A DNA stretch of 18,396 bases from an uncultured Burkholderiales bacterium (lineage in GTDB: Bacteria > Pseudomonadota > Gammaproteobacteria > Burkholderiales > Burkholderiaceae_C), in NCBI GenBank assembly GCA_903953985.1, contig CAJBLW010000617.1:1-18396 (forward strand), given 5' to 3'. The position numbers were made by a program, and so were the translations under genes. Positions 15,492 through 18,396 of the stretch are shown here, piece after piece. Numbering within the stretch: position 1 is the first letter of the stretch; every line of letters begins with the position of its first letter. The notes under the pieces were generated by a model that worked only from the letters and a program-made list of their open reading frames with translations, did no database searches and had not been told where the DNA came from.

Positions 15492-16748
15492 ATGCAAAAA
15501 GACCATCCATATCCTTCCGCCGTTCCAAGCGTCACCCACCTGATTCACCACCCCTACAAACCGCCGGCAGGGTTTGATGCCCCCCAACCGGGCGTGTTCA
15601 AGGCCTCGACGGTTTACTTTCCCACGGTGGCCGACATGCGTCAGCGTGAGTGGAAAGACAAATCGGCCTACACCTACGGCCTGCACGGAACGCCCACCAC
15701 GTATTTGCTTGAGGAACGTTTGTGCGCTTTAGAGGGTGGCCTGCAATGCATGTTGGTGCCCAGCGGCCTGGCCGCTTTGGCCCTGGTGGCTTTGGCAGTC
15801 CTGAAAACCGGCGATGAGGTCCTGATCCCGGACAACGCCTACGGTCCTAACAAAGCGTTGGCCGACGGTGAGTTGCGCCACTTCGGGATCACACACCGTT
15901 TTTACGACCCGATGGACCCGCAAGATCTGTCTCGCCAGATCACGGAGCGCACGCGCTTGGTGTGGCTTGAAGCGCCAGGCTCGGTGAGCATGGAGTTTCC
16001 CGATTTGCCCGAGATGGTGCGTCGCTGCCGCGAACGCGGCGTCTTGTGCGCCCTGGACAACACCTGGGGCGCTGGCTTGGCCTTCAAGCCTTTTGATTTG
16101 CTGGGCGATGGTGACGCAGGTGAAGGCAGCCTGGCCGTGGACATCAGCGCCCATGCGCTCACCAAATACCCCAGCGGCGGCGGCGACGTGCTGATGGGCA
16201 GCGTCATCACCCGCGAGGCGGCTTTGCACCTCAAAATCAAACTTTGCCACATGCGCTTGGGGCTGGGTGTAGCGGCCAACGACGCAGAAACCGTGCTGCG
16301 CTCCTTGCCCAGCATCGCGCTGCGTTATTCGGCGCACGACCAGACCGCCCGCGCTTTGGCCGCCTGGTGGCAAACCCAGCCGCAATGTGCGCAACTGATG
16401 CACCCAGCCTTTGAAGGCGCTCCCGGCCACGCCCATTGGAAGGCGTTGTGTGATCGCGACCCCGGTACTGGCTCGGCTGCAGGCTTGTTCAGCATCATGA
16501 TCGACGCGCGTTTCAGCCAAGTTCAGGTGGACGCATTTTGCGATGGGCTCAAGCTCTTCAAGATCGGCTACAGCTGGGGAGGCCCTGTGAGCTTGGTGGT
16601 GCCCTACAACATTGCCTCAATGCGACAGGCCTGGCCTGTTCATTTGAAGCCAGGCACGTTGGTGCGTTTTTCGACCGGTCTGGAGTCATCGCATGACTTG
16701 ATTCTTGACTTGCATCAAGCTGTGCAGGCGCATTTGCCCATGGCCTGA
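15492..16748 (+). CDS. metC: MetC-type cystathionine beta-lyase (Cys/Met metabolism PLP enzyme)
   Basis: The 418-residue protein belongs to the Cys/Met metabolism PLP-dependent family. It shows the substrate/PLP segment SAYTYGLHGTPTTYLLE (58-74), the cofactor-stacking LVPSGLAALALVALAVL region (88-104), Asp189 in CALDNTWGAG (186-195), and the Schiff-base lysine K225 in SAHALTKYPSGGGDVLMGS. The LDNTW motif and the C-terminal YSWGGPVSLV segment fit cystathionine beta-lyase (cystathionine to homocysteine, pyruvate and ammonia) better than gamma-synthase, though related C-S lyases cannot be excluded. The ATG at 15492 has AGGA at 15481-15484 with 7 nt spacing. The gene follows the terminator-like hairpin by 17 nt; no promoter is visible between them. 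Confidence 0.9.
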   Translation: MQKDHPYPSAVPSVTHLIHHPYKPPAGFDAPQPGVFKASTVYFPTVADMRQREWKDKSAYTYGLHGTPTTYLLEERLCALEGGLQCMLVPSGLAALALVALAVLKTGDEVLIPDNAYGPNKALADGELRHFGITHRFYDPMDPQDLSRQITERTRLVWLEAPGSVSMEFPDLPEMVRRCRERGVLCALDNTWGAGLAFKPFDLLGDGDAGEGSLAVDISAHALTKYPSGGGDVLMGSVITREAALHLKIKLCHMRLGLGVAANDAETVLRSLPSIALRYSAHDQTARALAAWWQTQPQCAQLMHPAFEGAPGHAHWKALCDRDPGTGSAAGLFSIMIDARFSQVQVDAFCDGLKLFKIGYSWGGPVSLVVPYNIASMRQAWPVHLKPGTLVRFSTGLESSHDLILDLHQAVQAHLPMA

Positions 16749-16874
16749 TCACGCTGGTGACAGTCTGGGCACTTTTGTGGCCCAGGCCTCAATCAGTTGG
16801 GGGTTTCCTGACTGGTCAAAGCCTACCGGTGGGGGTAATCTGAAATCCTTTGAATTTTCAGACTGCCTTTTTAC
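16749..16874 (+). other. Intergenic region metC to DUF2189 gene with two inverted repeats
   Basis: This 126-bp gap holds two potential hairpins. CTGGGC at 16765-16770 pairs with GCCCAG at 16780-16785 (extendable by two pairs with one bulged G), with no T-run after it. TCTGAAA at 16839-16845 pairs with TTTCAGA at 16856-16862 and is followed five bases later by TTTTT at 16868-16872, immediately before the next ATG. Either could terminate metC transcription weakly. No clear -35/-10 pair or Shine-Dalgarno for the downstream gene was seen. Confidence 0.4.
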
Positions 16875-17744
16875 ATGAATGCCGACGCCAAGTCCCTTGA
16901 AGCTGCCCGTGAGCCAGATCTGCCCACCATGGCCACGCCCTACGTGCCCCCGCCACCCGTCGGGCCGCGCTCGTGCATGCGCCCTTTGGGTTTCGCTGAT
17001 CCTTTTCGATGGCTTCTGAGTGGTTTGAAGGACGTGCGCCAACACCCGGGCATTGCCCTGTTTTATGGCCTGTGTTTTTGGGGCATGGCCCAGGTCTTGG
17101 CCTTGGTGTTCAAGCACAAGCCCGAGTACGCCTTGTCCCTGGTCTCGGGCTGCTTGCTGGTCGGGCCATTTTTGGCCATGGGCTTGTATGAGGTCAGCCG
17201 CAAACGCGAGCTGGGCGAAGTGCCGGAGATGTCGAGTTCTTTGATGTGCTGGGACCAGCACATCCGAAGCATGGCCATGTTGGTGCTGGTGCTGATGGTG
17301 CTCGAGCTGCTGTGGGGCAGGGCGTCGCTGGTGGTGTTTGCGGTGTTCTTCAACACCGGTATGCCCTCGACCACGGGCGTAATCGAGGCGGTGTTCAACC
17401 CACAAAACATCGAATTTTTGATGGTCTATTTGGCCGTAGGTGGTGTGTTTGCGGCCCTGGTTTATGGCCTGTCGGTGGTGTCGATTCCCATGATCCTGGA
17501 CCGCGACACCGATGCGATTTCGGCCGTGATCACCAGCATGCGGGTGGTTTTTTCGCACCCGGGCGTGATGCTGCTGTGGGGCTTGCTGCTGAGCGTGCTG
17601 GTGCTTGCGGCCTTGTGGCCTTGGGCGCTGGGCATCATCCTGGTGGGGCCTTGGCTGGGTCACGCCAGCTGGCACGCGTACCGGGGCAGTGTCGAGTGGG
17701 AAGAAAGCCCCGAAGAAGCTGTTACATTGGGCAGCTCAAATTAA
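16875..17744 (+). CDS. DUF2189 family integral membrane protein
   Basis: The 289-residue protein has a soluble N-terminus with a Pro-rich stretch (about 21-31), then hydrophobic helices at about 57-78, 85-105, 132-160, 179-207 and 229-262 (the last long enough for two), and a short acidic tail. The VSGCLLVGPFLAMGLYEVSR and LGHASWHAYRG segments match the DUF2189 family of inner-membrane proteins with no known function, common in alpha- and betaproteobacteria. The ATG at 16875 has no ribosome site (CTGCCTTTTTAC precedes it); ATG 16929 is an alternative with no better signal. It is followed after 10 bp by the small lysine-rich gene, probably in the same transcript. Confidence 0.82.
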   Translation: MNADAKSLEAAREPDLPTMATPYVPPPPVGPRSCMRPLGFADPFRWLLSGLKDVRQHPGIALFYGLCFWGMAQVLALVFKHKPEYALSLVSGCLLVGPFLAMGLYEVSRKRELGEVPEMSSSLMCWDQHIRSMAMLVLVLMVLELLWGRASLVVFAVFFNTGMPSTTGVIEAVFNPQNIEFLMVYLAVGGVFAALVYGLSVVSIPMILDRDTDAISAVITSMRVVFSHPGVMLLWGLLLSVLVLAALWPWALGIILVGPWLGHASWHAYRGSVEWEESPEEAVTLGSSN

Positions 17745-17754
17745 AGGAGCCATC

Positions 17755-17952
17755 TTGGCCACACCCAACTACGGATTCGAAAAACGCCAGAAAGAACTGG
17801 CGAAAAAACGCAAAAAAGAAGACAAGCTCAAAGCCAAGTCCGACCGCAAATCGGGCCTGTTTGCTGAAGACGGCTCAGAAATCGAGGGCGAAGAGGGCGA
17901 GGGCAACAATGCAGCGCCCGGTGCGGTCGACCCTTCCACGCCTGCTGCTTGA
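17755..17952 (+). CDS. Small lysine-rich protein of unknown function
   Basis: I infer a 65-residue protein from TTG at 17755 because AAAGGAG at 17743-17749 lies 5 nt upstream and overlaps the DUF2189 stop; the same frame is open further upstream inside the DUF2189 gene but has no comparable start. The N-terminal half is a very basic probable helix (FEKRQKELAKKRKKEDKLKA, about residues 8-27), and the C-terminal half is acidic and Gly/Ala/Pro-rich, probably disordered. There is no signal peptide or membrane segment. Similar short lysine-rich proteins occur in Comamonadaceae as hypothetical proteins, to my recollection. Charge suggests nucleic acid or ribosome contact, but that is a guess. It faces mnmH with 20 bp between stops. 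Confidence 0.72.
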   Translation: MATPNYGFEKRQKELAKKRKKEDKLKAKSDRKSGLFAEDGSEIEGEEGEGNNAAPGAVDPSTPAA

Positions 17953-17972
17953 ATGGAATGACCGGCCGCAGA

Positions 17973-18396
17973 TCACCCTTGCACCAGCTCATGCGCCAAA
18001 ACCAGCATGTCTGCCATGCTGTGGCTGGCCGGTGTGACCAGCGGAGCTTGGGCGTAATGCACAAAGTTGTTGCCTGTGGAGGTCTCGTAACCCGGGTCGT
18101 AATGGCCTGAAAGCAGTTCGGTCACCACCTCACGCATTTCCCCCCGCTCAATTCTTTCTTGCCAGCCTTGCACCACAGCCTTGCCGCGCAGGGCCGTCAG
18201 CCGCTCCAATCGGTCGGCAAACAGGGCGCGGTCTTGCGTGAAAAACGCATAGTCTTCCAGCAGCAAATTGACCCGATTCTCCAGCGACAGGTCCACGCGT
18301 AGGCAAGAACTGGCCCGCATGGCCACCATCAACTCGTCCGGCACTGCCAGGTTGCCCACCTTTTTGCTTTCGGCTTCGACGAACACCGGACGGTCC
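17973..18396 (-). CDS. mnmH: tRNA 2-selenouridine synthase MnmH, C-terminal part (partial)
   Basis: On the minus strand the frame is open from the right edge (18396) to TGA at 17975-17973, giving about 141 residues. It starts DRPVFVEAESKKVGNLAVP, the well-conserved block after the P-loop ATPase region of MnmH/SelU, followed by MRASSCLRVDLSLENRVNLL and a helical C-terminal domain ending in LAHELVQG. MnmH converts 2-thiouridine at the tRNA wobble position to geranylthio- then 2-selenouridine, using selenophosphate. The N-terminal rhodanese domain with its catalytic cysteine is outside the window. An internal GTG at 18386 is not a start, since homology continues upstream. No partner selD is visible. 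Confidence 0.88.
   Translation of the reverse strand, partial: DRPVFVEAESKKVGNLAVPDELMVAMRASSCLRVDLSLENRVNLLLEDYAFFTQDRALFADRLERLTALRGKAVVQGWQERIERGEMREVVTELLSGHYDPGYETSTGNNFVHYAQAPLVTPASHSMADMLVLAHELVQG

Noticed and set aside
16749..17675. Open frame on the minus strand (308 codons), very rich in His/Gln/Arg
   Set aside because: Shadow of the DUF2189 gene; the His/Gln richness is the reverse complement of Leu/Val/Trp codons in membrane helices.
17953..17972. Bidirectional terminator between the small gene and mnmH
   Set aside because: The 20-bp gap has only a short GCCGGCC-like GC patch (CCGGCCG) and no stem with T-runs on either strand.
1..18396. CRISPR arrays, insertion sequences, integrase, toxin-antitoxin or defence genes, tRNA/rRNA genes
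   Set aside because: No regularly spaced repeats, terminal inverted repeats, transposase motifs or tRNA-like cloverleaf sequences were seen; nearly all bases are covered by conserved core genes.

Overview
The window is a stretch of bacterial core genome, not an accessory island. Protein sequences, gene order and the GC-rich codon use point to a betaproteobacterium of the Burkholderiales, most likely Comamonadaceae (a Limnohabitans- or Rhodoferax-like freshwater bacterium is my guess; the genus is inference). Seventeen complete protein genes and two partial ones (ndk at the left edge, mnmH at the right edge) fill almost the whole window. No tRNA, rRNA, mobile element, phage gene, CRISPR array or toxin-antitoxin pair is visible.

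Layout, left to right. (1) Positions 1-8078, all on +: the 3' end of ndk, then rlmN, a rodZ-like gene, ispG, hisS, a yfgM-type TPR membrane gene, bamB and der. This is the order of the E. coli rlmN-rodZ-ispG-hisS-yfgM-bamB-der cluster, but without the pilF/pilW gene usually found between rlmN and rodZ; here rlmN and rodZ overlap by 23 bases. Tight junctions (rlmN/rodZ, ispG/hisS, yfgM/bamB overlaps) indicate a co-transcribed unit. (2) Positions 8079-15419, all on +: hfq, hflX, hflK, hflC, a DUF2065 (yjeT-like) gene, hisZ, purA and a purine-type phosphoribosyltransferase gene. It matches the E. coli hfq-hflX-hflK-hflC-yjeT-purA cluster with hisZ inserted before purA. A strong UUCG hairpin at 15451-15474 closes this block. 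(3) Positions 15492-17952, +: a MetC-type cystathionine beta-lyase gene, a DUF2189 membrane protein gene and a 65-residue lysine-rich small protein gene. (4) Positions 17973-18396, -: the C-terminal part of mnmH (tRNA 2-selenouridine synthase), converging on block 3.

Functionally the genes cover translation and RNA (rlmN, hisS, der, hfq, hflX, mnmH), envelope assembly and membrane quality control (rodZ, yfgM, bamB, hflK, hflC), isoprenoid precursors (ispG), histidine synthesis control (hisZ) and purine/nucleotide metabolism (ndk, purA, the phosphoribosyltransferase). Several starts are non-ATG (der and hfq GTG; hflX, DUF2065 and the small protein TTG).

I found no convincing new biological system. 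The points most worth a second look are the missing pilF with the rlmN/rodZ overlap, the terminator-like hairpin 17 nt before metC, several near-perfect hairpins without U-tracts at gene junctions, the C-rich hisZ leader with no Shine-Dalgarno, and the small lysine-rich protein.
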